Of a stretch of DNA of 64,000 nucleotides, positions 1 to 9,136 are shown piece by piece. The number at the start of each line of letters is the position of its first letter. Position 1 is the first letter of the stretch. The position numbers and the translations under genes were made by a program. The DNA comes from CAWDMC01 sp963803295. GTDB lineage: Bacteria > Acidobacteriota > Terriglobia > UBA7540. The notes under the pieces are model-generated. The model did no database searches. It was not told the origin of the DNA and saw only the letters and a program-made list of their open reading frames with translations. Where the stretch lies: positions 9,140 through 73,139 of the forward strand of contig CAWDMC010000008.1 in the NCBI GenBank assembly GCA_963803295.1. Direction: 5' to 3'.

Positions 1-106
1 GCGGAGTTGGATACTCAGCAACGCCAAGCGGTGCGCCGGCAGATCGAGCACCTCCGCCAGCAACTGAAGCGCTTGGCCGAGCGCATCCCCGAGGAGGAAG
101 AACCCG

Positions 107-1519
107 ATGTTGAGCCCATCCCAACGGACCACGATTCTGGAACTGAACCAACAAGGAGTGAGCAAGCGCGAGATCGCGCGGGTGCTGCGCATCTCCCGTC
201 TGTCGGTCCGCAAAGTTCTACGTTCCAATTCTCCCCAAGTGCCGGAATTACATCGTCCCGAGAAAGCCGAACCCTACCGGCAGCAGATCCTGGAACTGTT
301 CGCCACCTGCAAGGGGAATCTGGTGCGAGTCCATGAAGAGCTCAGTGCCCGTGGCGCCCCGCTCTCTTATCAAGCCTTGACCGCCTTTTGTCGCCGGCAG
401 GGGATCGGGCAAGCTCCCCCCGTGGCGGCCGGCCAGTACCACTTTGAACCGGGTGAGGAGATGCAGCACGATACTTCCCCCCACCAGGTCGAATTGGCGG
501 GCAAGAAGCACAAGGTGCAGACCGCCTCGGCCGTGTTGTGCTATTCGCGGATGTTGTTCTTCCAGTGCTATCCGACCTTTCAGCGTTTTGACTGCAAGGT
601 GTTTCTCACCGCCGCCCTGCGTTACTTCACGGGCGCTGCGGCCCGCGTGATGATCGACAACACCCATGTGGTGGTGCTGCGCGGCAGCGGACGCCAGATG
701 ATCCCCGTGCCCGAGATGGCCGCCTTCGCCGAGCGCTTCGGCTTTCACTTCGCGGCGCACGAGATTGGTGATGCTAACCGTTCGGCGCGCGTCGAAAGGC
801 CGTTCAGCTTTATTGAGGGAAACTTCCTGGCCGGGCGCACCTTCGCCAGTTGGGAAGACTTGAATCAGCAGGCTCGTCAGTGGTGCGACAAGGTCAACTC
901 CACCTATAAGAAACATCTTCGGGCCGTTCCCCGCGAGTTGTTCGCGGTAGAACGTCTGCACCTGAAGCCGCTGCCCGCCTGGATTCCCCCGGTCTACCGG
1001 TTGCACCAACGCCTGGTGGACATCGAGGGCTATGTTGCCTTGCACACCAATCGCTACTCGGTTCCCCTCGATTGGATCGGCCGCCGCGTGGAAGTCCGCG
1101 AAACCGCGGACCAGATCGAAATTCAACTCGATGCCCGCCGCCTGGTGACTCACCGGCGGAGCGCTGAAGCCGAGCATCAGCGCGTGCTGTTAGCCGAACA
1201 CCGCCCGCCGCGCGGCCAGCGCATCGCACGTCCCGATCCCCATCCCGAGGAGCAGGCGATTCTGGCGGCCGTGCCCGAGTTGGCGGACTACCTCACGGCG
1301 CTCAAGCAGCATAGCCGCAGGCTGGTGATTCTTGCCTTGCGCCAACTGCTGCGCCTGGTGCGCGAGTATCCCCGCCAACCGCTGCTGTCAGCGGTGCAGG
1401 AAGCCGCCCGTTACGGTCTCTATGATCTGGACCGCTTGGAGCGCATGATCCTGCGCCGCGTGGCGCGCGAATACTTTTTACTGAAGGACCCCACGGGAGG
1501 CGAAAATGAAGATCAGTGA
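107..1519 (+). CDS. istA: IS21-family transposase IstA
   Basis: A 470-residue DDE transposase that cuts and joins IS21 ends together with IstB. The N-terminus holds a helix-turn-helix (about residues 5-45; GVSKREIARVLRISRLSVRKV). The catalytic acidic residues fit MQHDTS, MIDNTHV and the Glu in SARVERPFSFIEGNF. The C-terminal part resembles the Mu-type transposase beta-barrel (TNRYSVPLDWIGRRVEV). The start ATG at 107 gives normal family length. The gene overlaps istB by 14 bp, which suggests translational coupling. No frameshift is visible, so it could be active. Confidence 0.93.
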   Translation: MLSPSQRTTILELNQQGVSKREIARVLRISRLSVRKVLRSNSPQVPELHRPEKAEPYRQQILELFATCKGNLVRVHEELSARGAPLSYQALTAFCRRQGIGQAPPVAAGQYHFEPGEEMQHDTSPHQVELAGKKHKVQTASAVLCYSRMLFFQCYPTFQRFDCKVFLTAALRYFTGAAARVMIDNTHVVVLRGSGRQMIPVPEMAAFAERFGFHFAAHEIGDANRSARVERPFSFIEGNFLAGRTFASWEDLNQQARQWCDKVNSTYKKHLRAVPRELFAVERLHLKPLPAWIPPVYRLHQRLVDIEGYVALHTNRYSVPLDWIGRRVEVRETADQIEIQLDARRLVTHRRSAEAEHQRVLLAEHRPPRGQRIARPDPHPEEQAILAAVPELADYLTALKQHSRRLVILALRQLLRLVREYPRQPLLSAVQEAARYGLYDLDRLERMILRRVAREYFLLKDPTGGENEDQ

Positions 1520-2237
1520 GGAACTCGAACAACTGCTGAAAAATCTCCACCTGAAACGCATCCTGGAGATTTACGACGAGCAGGCGCAAGTGGCCCAGAA
1601 GGAGGACGTCTCCTACGCCGAGTTCCTCACCCGCCTGCTGCGCGCCCAGTGGCACGCCCGCCAGGAGAGCGCCCTGGAGTGGCGCATCCGGCGTGCTAAC
1701 CTGCCCGAGCGCTGGTCCCTGGAAACGTTCCCCTTCGCCCGCCAACCGGGCGTCAACCGCAAACAGATTCGCACCTTGGCCGAACTGGAGTTCATCGCCA
1801 AGGCGGAAAATATCGTCTTCATCGGTGAAACTGCCAGGGGCAAAACGGGCTTGGCCTGTGGTCTGCTGCTCAAGGCGCTGGAGAACGGCTACCGCGGCCA
1901 GTTCGTCCGTGCCCAGGATCTCTTTGACGAAATGTATGCCTCGCTGGCCGATCGTTCCACCCGCCAGTTGCTCAAACGCCTGGCCCGCCTGGACGTCCTG
2001 GTGGTCGACGAGCTGGGGTATTTAAATCTGAAACCCGAGCAGTCGAATATCTTTTTCAAGCTCATGGAAGAGCGCTACCGCCAGCATTCCACCATTATCA
2101 CCACGAACTTGATCTACGACGAATGGCCGAACTTCCTGGGTAGTCGGCCCATGGTGGAAGCCCTGCTGAGCCGTCTGCGGCACTATTGCCATACCCTGCA
2201 CATCAAGGGCTCGTCGCTGCGCGAGCCTCAAGGGTGA
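1506..2237 (+). CDS. istB: IS21-family helper ATPase IstB
   Basis: A 243-residue AAA+ ATPase that assembles on target DNA and directs IstA. Visible motifs are a Walker A variant (GETARGKTG; the usual IstB form is GxxGTGKT, so the central residues are atypical but the GKT is kept) and Walker B (VLVVDELGY), followed by a sensor region (TIITTNLIYDEW). The length is normal for the family. It starts inside the istA end and is followed 9 bp later by the third gene of the element. Confidence 0.93.
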   Translation: MKISEELEQLLKNLHLKRILEIYDEQAQVAQKEDVSYAEFLTRLLRAQWHARQESALEWRIRRANLPERWSLETFPFARQPGVNRKQIRTLAELEFIAKAENIVFIGETARGKTGLACGLLLKALENGYRGQFVRAQDLFDEMYASLADRSTRQLLKRLARLDVLVVDELGYLNLKPEQSNIFFKLMEERYRQHSTIITTNLIYDEWPNFLGSRPMVEALLSRLRHYCHTLHIKGSSLREPQG

Positions 2238-2246
2238 GGAGGAAGG

Positions 2247-2603
2247 GTGGAAGACCATCGCGTCGGCCAGCAAGAGTATATTCAAAAGGTCCTCACCGCT
2301 TACCGTCAGACACCGGGGACGACGGGCACCATCCGTCGCCCCGACCGCCTCCTGGCCGCCCAACTGTATGCGCGCGGCGTGCCCTTGCCCAGCGTGGAAA
2401 ATGCCTTGGTGTTGGCCGCCTCCCGCCGGCTCTTCCGCCCCACCCAGGCTTCACCGCTGGGCACCATTCGCTCGCTGGCTTACTTCGTCCCCGTCGTCGA
2501 CGAGGTGCTCAAGCTCACGGTCAGCCAGGACTACTTCCGATACCTCCGCAGCAAAATCACAGGCCTCCCTTCCCACGCGTCCCACCCGCGCCCGAGCCGT
2601 TGA
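2247..2603 (+). CDS. IS21-associated third ORF, function unknown
   Basis: A 118-residue protein read from GTG at 2247, preceded by a strong GAGGAGGAAGG ribosome site just after the istB stop. It is alpha-helical and basic with no enzyme motif that I recognise. Extra ORFs downstream of istB occur in some IS21 elements, and the tight spacing indicates co-transcription. Residues 30-95 (RRPDRLLAAQLYARGVPLPS and onward) look like a helical domain that could bind DNA or the transposition complex, but that is inference. Confidence 0.6.
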   Translation: MEDHRVGQQEYIQKVLTAYRQTPGTTGTIRRPDRLLAAQLYARGVPLPSVENALVLAASRRLFRPTQASPLGTIRSLAYFVPVVDEVLKLTVSQDYFRYLRSKITGLPSHASHPRPSR

Positions 2604-2631
2604 CGCCACAGACTCCACCGCTCCTGCCCGT

Positions 2632-2706
2632 CCACGCCTTCGGCGTAGGACGATAATGCCGCTCCTTCGCCTCCAGAACTGCCCGTGGCACGCCTTCGGC
2701 GTGGAT
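2632..2706. repeat. Two CACGCC-TTC-GGCGTR hairpins after the IS21 genes
   Basis: CACGCCTTCGGCGT occurs at about 2633 and again at about 2691. The second copy is the perfect inverted repeat CACGCC-TTC-GGCGTG, of the C(UUCG)G tetraloop kind; the first is one base short of that. They lie 30-100 bp after the last IS21 gene. No T-run follows, so an intrinsic terminator is possible but not shown. Confidence 0.4.
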
Positions 2707-2761
2707 GATGATGGGTTCTCTCTCTCACTCCAAGTCTTGTTCCAAATGCTGCTCTCGATGG

Positions 2762-2794
2762 TGGGTCACTTTAACCAAGCAATAATGGGTCACT
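2762..2794. repeat. IS21 right-end direct repeats
   Basis: TGGGTCACT at 2762-2770 and 2786-2794, 24 bp apart and in the same orientation. Both are next to the point where the interrupted helicase reading resumes. This fits transposase-binding repeats of an IS21 end. Confidence 0.55.
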
Positions 2795-2795
2795 C

Positions 2796-4943
2796 TTGGC
2801 GAGCGCCGAAGCTGACAGCCGTGTGCTGTTGATGAGCGGCACGCCACATCAGGGCAATCCCGACCGGTTCAAGAATTTGCTTCGTCTTCTGCGCGGACAA
2901 GGAGAATCTGAGTCTTCTCTAGCCGGGAGGGTCATCTACCGGACGAAAGAAGACGTGCGGGGCTGGAATGACGAACCGTTGTTTCCGCTCCGGGAAGTGA
3001 ACCCGCCTAAGATTGTTCCGCTGACCCCGGAGTACAAAAGCTGGCTTGAACAAATATATCGATTCTACGTACCCGATGACACGCTACCTGTGGATCCCTC
3101 AAGGAGCGCAAGGCGGAGAGCAGCGGGCTGGCGCTGCGCTCAGGCACTGCAGTGGGCCGCATCGAGCGTGCAGGCAGGACTTGGATACCTCGTAAGGCAG
3201 GCGGTTCGGCTTGGATGGGATCTCACCGATCCGCAACTTGAGGCTGCAATTGGAGCCATCCGGCCGTATCGTCTAGGCCCCGCGAACGAATCGATAGACT
3301 CCCTTTTCGCGCGCATTTGTAAAGAGGTGGCACGTCAGAAACAGGCGCAGGACGTAGATGATATTGAGGAACCAGAAGATCCTACGCATTGGTCTGCCGA
3401 TACCGCTCAACTTCGAGCTCTCCTAAAACAGGGGCTCGAGCTGCTCGCTCAAGTTGCGGATTCAAAATGGGGGTTTATATGGAAGAACGTGCTTGCGAAT
3501 GCGGGCAACGAGCAGGTCGTATTGTTTGCGCAGCCGATTGAAACGGTTACTGCGCTGAGGAATTTTCTGCTGCGCAAGACGGGGACAATGCCCGCTTTGA
3601 TCATAGGTGGCCAGAGCGAAGATGACCGAGAAATTGAGGTGAGGAAGTTCTGGGCCGGCAGAACGCAATTCCTTGTCTCATCCCGCGCAGGATCGGAGGG
3701 AATCAACCTCCAGTGCGCGCATAGGATTGTGCACGTTGACGTCCCCTGGAATCCTATGGAAATGGAACAGCGCGTGGGACGCGTCCACCGCTTTGGATCA
3801 AAGATGCCCATCATTGTTGACACTGTCGTCCTCGAACGTACACGTGAGGAACGTGCGTATGCGGTCGCGTACGAGAAACTGGGCAACATCGCACGGTCTC
3901 TAGCAACAGGCCAAGAGCGATTCGAAGAACTGTTTACCAGAGTTATGAGTGTGATTCCTCCGGCGGAGCTGCAGGATATTATGGCGCAGGCTGCTGTTGG
4001 TCCGCTCAGCGAAGACGACTGCAGCCGCATCGCCGCGCTGGTTGAAGCCGGATATTCGAACTGGAAAAGCTTTCACGATAAGTTCCATGCGGAGCACAAC
4101 CTGCGGGCTCCCGATCCCGGACTCGCGTCATGGAGTGATCTTGAACGCTTCATCACCCAGTACGGGAAGGGGAAGCCGGTGTCGGGCTATTCGTCGCTTC
4201 GATTTGAGCGCCGTGACAGAAAGCAAGTTGAGTCGATACTGGACAGTATTCCTGTCGTTGAGCTGCCCGATGGCTCATTGGTCGCGTGCGCCGATGTGGG
4301 CGGTAGGCCCATCATGGGTCCCGATGATCAGGTTCGTCCTGCAGGCTTGAACCTTCCACAGATCTCAAATGCACTTCGCGGCGCAGCATTTCCGGACGAG
4401 CCGACCGGTGTAGCATACCTCCGTTGGCCGGATGGCGCTTCCGCCCCAGTAAGCCTTCCTGGTGGAACGCTCGGGATTATCGCGGTTGCCCGCGTTGCAG
4501 TGCGTCGGGAGCAAGGGTCCGGCTGGGCGGAGCACAAAAATGAACTCCACGTCTGGGTAATACCTCGAAACGGCATTAAAACAGAGATCGTCGGACCGGA
4601 CGTTGCAGCCACTCTGCGAGGTTTGTTGGCCGCACCCATCAGAACCAGAGCAGAAGTTGATCCGGATTGCGCAGTACGCATTCGTGAATTGGAGTCGCGT
4701 CTGATCGAGCAGTACCGGAGCCGTACCCAGGTCGATGTCGATATTGATGCCGGTATACGATATTCAGTCTTTCCGTTAGCCGCCATCGTGCTTTCGGAAT
4801 TACGGACTAGAAATACAGGCCTTGCAAACCAGAATCCAGTAAGCTGCGAGAATTCCACTAGGGACTCGCAGTTATCGGCAAGCTGCTTCACCGTCAGAGA
4901 CCTAACGCTCCCGCTCGAACCGAACGCACTGCGAGCTGACTAA
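2796..4943 (+). pseudogene. SNF2-type helicase, C-terminal part, interrupted by IS21
   Basis: This frame begins at the IS21 end with residues that match the helicase motif III region (LLMSGTPHQGNPDRF). It then covers the second RecA domain: VVLFAQPIETVTALRNFLL, LVSSRAGSEGINLQ (motif V) and QRVGRVHRFGS (motif VI). A long C-terminal region of about 350 residues without clear motifs follows. The ATP-binding motifs I and II should lie on the other side of the IS, before the window. HepA/DrmD-type helicases of this build are common in defence loci, but assigning this one to a system such as DISARM is not supported by its neighbours. No ribosome site is seen at the new start, so the remnant is probably not made. 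It converges on the metallopeptidase gene with only 15 bp between them. Confidence 0.8.
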
Positions 4944-4958
4944 CATCACCCATTCCGA

Positions 4959-5657
4959 TCACACCCAATAAAGCCTCTGAGCATTGGTAGCCAGCTCCCG
5001 CTTACGCTCACGCCAATCTGGCTGAACAGATTCGAGCAGGGTCCAAAACCCCCGGCCATGATTAGGTTCCCGCAGATGAACCAGTTCATGGCAAATGATG
5101 TAGTCCGCCAACCGGACGGGTAGTTGGAGCAGTCGCCAATTCAACAGCACAGCCCCACTATTCCCGCACGAGCCCCAGCGGAATCCAAGGTCCCTCATCT
5201 CAACCCGTGATGGCTCCACACCGACTCTCCTCATCAGCAGATGAGTTTGCCGACTGACCCACTTCGATCCGGTTTCGATATACCACCTGCGGAAGTGCTC
5301 AGCCGCAGCAAGCCGTGCGTCCTTCCGCAATGCGAAGTATCGTCCATCGAATGCCAGAGGAGTCCGCTGGCGATCGACAAGAACCAGGCGATATCCTCGA
5401 CCCAAGTATTGAAAATTCTCCCCCGAAACGTACTCGGGTTCGCGTGCTTTTGGAGCCAGTTCCTGCTTAATCGCAAGCTTTTGGTGAACCCACAGCAGCT
5501 TCTTGCGGGTCCACTGTTCCAACTCACCCACGCTTGCGGTTTGCGGCGCGTAGACCACCAACTCGCCGCCCCGATCCACAGTTAACGCGAAGGTCTTCCG
5601 TCTCGTACTGCGGCGTATCTCAATCGTTAGATCGGCCAGTTTCAGAAACTCGTTCAT
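4959..5657 (-). CDS. YgjP-like (M48/DUF45) metal-dependent hydrolase
   Basis: A 232-residue protein with the zinc motif HELVHLREPNHGRGFW near its C-terminus, the hallmark of the YgjP/UtpA-type family (HExxH plus a downstream NHxxxFW). An N-terminal beta-rich domain (TIEIRRSTRRKTFALTVDRG) is also typical. ATG at 5657 was chosen because its ATGA overlaps the hsdR stop, indicating translational coupling. Such genes often sit directly after hsdR in type I loci. Their role is unproven; protein turnover or protection against the nuclease is inference. Confidence 0.88.
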   Translation of the reverse strand: MNEFLKLADLTIEIRRSTRRKTFALTVDRGGELVVYAPQTASVGELEQWTRKKLLWVHQKLAIKQELAPKAREPEYVSGENFQYLGRGYRLVLVDRQRTPLAFDGRYFALRKDARLAAAEHFRRWYIETGSKWVSRQTHLLMRRVGVEPSRVEMRDLGFRWGSCGNSGAVLLNWRLLQLPVRLADYIICHELVHLREPNHGRGFWTLLESVQPDWRERKRELATNAQRLYWV

Positions 5658-8600
5658 GGCCGCACCAGGTTCTCGTGGTTCTCTTTTGCCAGCGCCACCA
5701 ACTGCTGAGCCAGGGGACGGCTTTTCCCAGACGCACAAACGCGCGCCCTGTCCAAGTCGCGGACGAGCCGCCGTGTCAGCATTTCGCGGGCCTCTGAATT
5801 CTTCCAAAATCCCACAGCTATGATCTCCTGCCGAATCCGCTCGACGATTTCCAGCGTCGCCGCGATAGCGGCCGTTCGCTCCTGCTCGGAAAGCTGGCGG
5901 CCGTTTCCGCATTCCTCAAGCACGAGCCGTACAAACGGGACCTGTACCTTCGGGTCGAGGTCCGGGAAATCGTTCCGGTCGCCCCGCTTCAGCTCATCGA
6001 TAAATTTGCGCAGCTCGCGTTCGAGCGCGTCCCAGTCATCTTTGAACCTCTGAAAAATTTCCTCCAATTTCTCGCTCATCTTTCGAGCGTATGCGGGGTT
6101 CTGGTTCGCAAAGCCGATGATATGATAGCGCGCGGCATGCTGCATTTGAGCGGCGCGCGTTCGGGCTGTGGTCTGTGCCAGTAAAACCTTCTCGAATTCG
6201 GCATCCGTAATGGAGATCGGCGGAATTTTGGGATCCACGCCGCGGGCGGAAACGTGTTCGTTGATCAAACTCTTTACCCGCTCGGCCACGCCGAGCAAAT
6301 CCAACGCCGGATCGCGATAAAGGTTCGCCGCCACCTTGTTAATGAAACCCAGCAGCTTCGCATCCCGGAACACGTCCGCCGGTACCTCGGGCCGGTGTTC
6401 CAAAATGCCCAGCGTCTCGTAAAACATCCGCAGCTTGTTAATGAAGTCAGCTCGGATCTTCACGTCCTCCAGCAGTTCGACACAAGCCTGGACCTGGTCC
6501 TTCAGGTCCGCAATCCCCCGGTCCGTAAACACAGCTACCGCGCGCGCCCGGCGGTCGAGCAGCTTGGGAAGTTCCACGTTAATATCAGTCAGAACACCTT
6601 GGATATCTTGGCCGTCGTACTCTTGAAGAGCTTCATTGAGGTGTCGCGCCACCCCAATGTAATCCACAACGTAGCCGCACTTCTTTGACGCCGCAGTGCG
6701 GTTCACACGGGCAATGGCTTGCAGCAGATCATGGGCAACAATCTTGCGGTCAAGGTAAAGCACCTGCTCTACCGGCGCATCGAAGCCAGTAATCAGCATG
6801 TTATTTACGATGAAGATCGAAAGCGGGTCTGTTCTCTCGGTCTTCTCCCGCGCCAGCTTTCGCTTAAACCGCGTGATCCGGTTTTCCTGTTTTTCTTTGT
6901 CCGTCCATTCCCACCAGGATTCTGGATCGTTATGGTCACCGGAGACCACGGTTGCTACCTCGATAGCCCGGAGTTTAGAGAGTTGGTTGTGAATTCCGAC
7001 CAGAAACCGCATTTTAGGTTCGAGTTGTTCAACCTGATCCTCCGGTAACGCGAGAATTTCAGCTGGCACCGCTTCCAACTCTGCCACCAACTCCCGCCGC
7101 GCCTCTCCAAATTTGTTCAAGTACGTCATCGCGGCTTCGCGGCTGGTGGCCACAACCTGCGCCTTGAATCCCTCGGGTAGAACCACGCTGGCGTAATGGC
7201 GGATCATATCCCGAGCCTTCTGCTCAATCAGTAGGGGAGCTTCGAGAACGTCGCCTTCAGTCGCGTACTTCGCTTTGATTATTGCCAGCTCCTCGGGCTT
7301 GTAATCGCGGAACATGTCTTCGAATAGCTGATCCAGCCCAGCCGCGTTTTTCACCAATCCCTCGGCGGTCCGGCCCTCATAGAGAATTGGCACCGTGGCG
7401 CCGTCCAGCTCGGCATCTTCAAGCAGGTACTTATCGATGAAATCGCCGAAGATCTCCCGCGTTTCGGTCTTTTCGTGGCTGAGGATCGGGGTTCCCGTAA
7501 AGCCGATAATCGCCGCGTTTGGTAGAGCCTTTCGCAGGTTCCGATGCAGTGTCCGCGTGTGGGAACGGTGCGCCTCATCTACCAGGACGAGGATCTCTTC
7601 AGATTCATTGAGGAGAGGAAATTCCTCGACATGAACGCTTTCTTTAAATGTGACCTCTTTCTCAACCACCTCTTCGTGACGGCCCGGCTTCTTCTCTTTC
7701 CGAAGGATGGTCATCGCGACCCTGTCGGCCGCATCTCGTTTCGCCACGTCCTGGTACTTTTGCAGCATGGCAAAAACGATGTCCGGAGTAGGCTCGCTCA
7801 AGATACGCCGGGTGAGAGCCGTGGCCGACTCCCGGCCGGCCTTGTCGTGGTCGCTAGGGCGCACGGTTTCTCCTGAAAGCCGGGCCGTTTCTCGAAGCTG
7901 GCCTTCCAGGTCCGTCCGGTCGGTGACCGCAACGACTTTGAAGCAGTTTAGCCCTGGCGTCATGCGCATCTTGCGCACCAGGAACACCATTGTTAAGCTC
8001 TTGCCGGAACCTTGAGTGTGCCAGATGACGCCGCCCCGCTCATCGCGGGCCGCTCCCTGCGCGCGCGTGCGCCCCTTCTGGAGCCGCGTGACGGCTTTTT
8101 GGACGGCCCGGAACTGCTGGTAACGGGCCGTGACCTTGCGGGTCTTTCCGTCCACCTGCTGAAACACTGTGAAGTTGCGGATCAAGTCGAGCAAGTGAGC
8201 GGGCCGCAACATTCCGGCCACCAGGATCTGCTGGCTTTGAAGGATCGGTGCAGCCGCCCCTGCGGGTTGCTGGTCGGGCTTTCGGAAAAACAGCGGAGTT
8301 CCCGCCCGGTCCGATTGTTCTGGTCCGAGTGCAGCCAGTTCCTCCGCCGCATCCGCTTGCTCCGGCGATGAACCCAACACACCCAGCTCCTGTGCAACCG
8401 TGGTCATCCGAATGGGACTTGTGTCCGCCCATTCCAGATAAGCCTCGGGCGGTGCGCCTACCGTAGCAGCGCGGCTTTCAAAGAAGTCGCTGGCAATCAA
8501 AACCTGATTAGTGTAGAAGAGGCGGTCGACACCCTCATTGTCGCTGTAAAGTGTCGGAAAAAGCTCGCGCCGTTGGTTTGAATACCGCAGAAGTTGATTG

Positions 8601-9136
8601 ATCGCTTCCTCGAGGGGGTTCTCGATGCCAGGGCTCTTGAACTCGGCCACAACCAGGGGAATGCCGTTCACAAACAGCACCGCGTCAGGGATCACGTGCC
8701 CTCGGCCGCTGGTCAGTTCCACCTTAAACTGGTTGATGACCAGGAAATTATTGTTGGCTGGATTTTCAAAGTCGATGTACCGGATGGGTTGCGGGCGGCC
8801 ATATGCCCAATCCGGCAGGCCCTCCACGACTGTTCCCTTCAGGAGTAGTGCGGTCGCCGTCTGGCTAATCTCCATCAGCCGGTAACCGGCAGCTTGCTCT
8901 AGGTCACGGATGGCGCGGGCAATCCGAGCATCATCAAGCCAGGGTTCGCCGTCGCGTAGGTTCAACTTCCCCAGTGCGGCGGCCAGCCGGCCCCTGAGTA
9001 GCACCTCCCGCGAACTCGTGCGCTCAGTGGACTCGGGCAGATCGGGATCGCCCTCGATCCACTCCCAGCCCATGAGTTGCAGCTGCTCACAAAATGGCTT
9101 CTCGGCGATGTCGTATTCCCACTCGATCTTGCTCAT
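5654..9136 (-). CDS. hsdR: Type I restriction endonuclease subunit R
   Basis: A 1160-residue restriction and DNA-translocation subunit of the HsdRMS complex. The N-terminal PD-(D/E)xK nuclease is visible: Asp151 in VIPDAVLFVNG and Glu165-x-Lys167 in LVVAEFKSP. The motor follows with Walker A HTQGSGKS (373-380), VTDRTDLEGQL, DEAH at 520-523, IGFTGTPI, and the helicase C motifs FDAPVEQVLYLDR and ARVNRT. A helical C-terminus binds the methylase. The length is normal and the gene is intact. The start ATG overlaps the hsdS stop by 4 bp and the stop overlaps the YgjP-like gene by 4 bp, so the three are likely coupled. Confidence 0.96.
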   Translation of the reverse strand: MSKIEWEYDIAEKPFCEQLQLMGWEWIEGDPDLPESTERTSSREVLLRGRLAAALGKLNLRDGEPWLDDARIARAIRDLEQAAGYRLMEISQTATALLLKGTVVEGLPDWAYGRPQPIRYIDFENPANNNFLVINQFKVELTSGRGHVIPDAVLFVNGIPLVVAEFKSPGIENPLEEAINQLLRYSNQRRELFPTLYSDNEGVDRLFYTNQVLIASDFFESRAATVGAPPEAYLEWADTSPIRMTTVAQELGVLGSSPEQADAAEELAALGPEQSDRAGTPLFFRKPDQQPAGAAAPILQSQQILVAGMLRPAHLLDLIRNFTVFQQVDGKTRKVTARYQQFRAVQKAVTRLQKGRTRAQGAARDERGGVIWHTQGSGKSLTMVFLVRKMRMTPGLNCFKVVAVTDRTDLEGQLRETARLSGETVRPSDHDKAGRESATALTRRILSEPTPDIVFAMLQKYQDVAKRDAADRVAMTILRKEKKPGRHEEVVEKEVTFKESVHVEEFPLLNESEEILVLVDEAHRSHTRTLHRNLRKALPNAAIIGFTGTPILSHEKTETREIFGDFIDKYLLEDAELDGATVPILYEGRTAEGLVKNAAGLDQLFEDMFRDYKPEELAIIKAKYATEGDVLEAPLLIEQKARDMIRHYASVVLPEGFKAQVVATSREAAMTYLNKFGEARRELVAELEAVPAEILALPEDQVEQLEPKMRFLVGIHNQLSKLRAIEVATVVSGDHNDPESWWEWTDKEKQENRITRFKRKLAREKTERTDPLSIFIVNNMLITGFDAPVEQVLYLDRKIVAHDLLQAIARVNRTAASKKCGYVVDYIGVARHLNEALQEYDGQDIQGVLTDINVELPKLLDRRARAVAVFTDRGIADLKDQVQACVELLEDVKIRADFINKLRMFYETLGILEHRPEVPADVFRDAKLLGFINKVAANLYRDPALDLLGVAERVKSLINEHVSARGVDPKIPPISITDAEFEKVLLAQTTARTRAAQMQHAARYHIIGFANQNPAYARKMSEKLEEIFQRFKDDWDALERELRKFIDELKRGDRNDFPDLDPKVQVPFVRLVLEECGNGRQLSEQERTAAIAATLEIVERIRQEIIAVGFWKNSEAREMLTRRLVRDLDRARVCASGKSRPLAQQLVALAKENHENLVRP

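Larger units (their letters stand above)
1..2797 (+). mobile_element. IS21-family insertion sequence, left end outside window
   Basis: Holds istA, istB and a third downstream gene in the IS21 order. The right end carries two copies of TGGGTCACT spaced 24 bp apart, in keeping with the multiple terminal repeats of IS21 elements. Directly after the second copy the sequence reads into the middle of an SNF2-type helicase, so the element appears inserted in that gene. The left end and the target duplication lie outside the window, so the exact boundary at about 2795-2797 is an estimate. Confidence 0.8.

Noticed and set aside
7..336. 109-codon frame overlapping the istA start
   Set aside because: It reads through istA in another frame. 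The first ~35 codons could be a tail of an upstream small ORF, but nothing supports a gene.
248..1177. 309-codon frame on the minus strand opposite istA
   Set aside because: It is the antisense of a clear DDE transposase and has no family features of its own.
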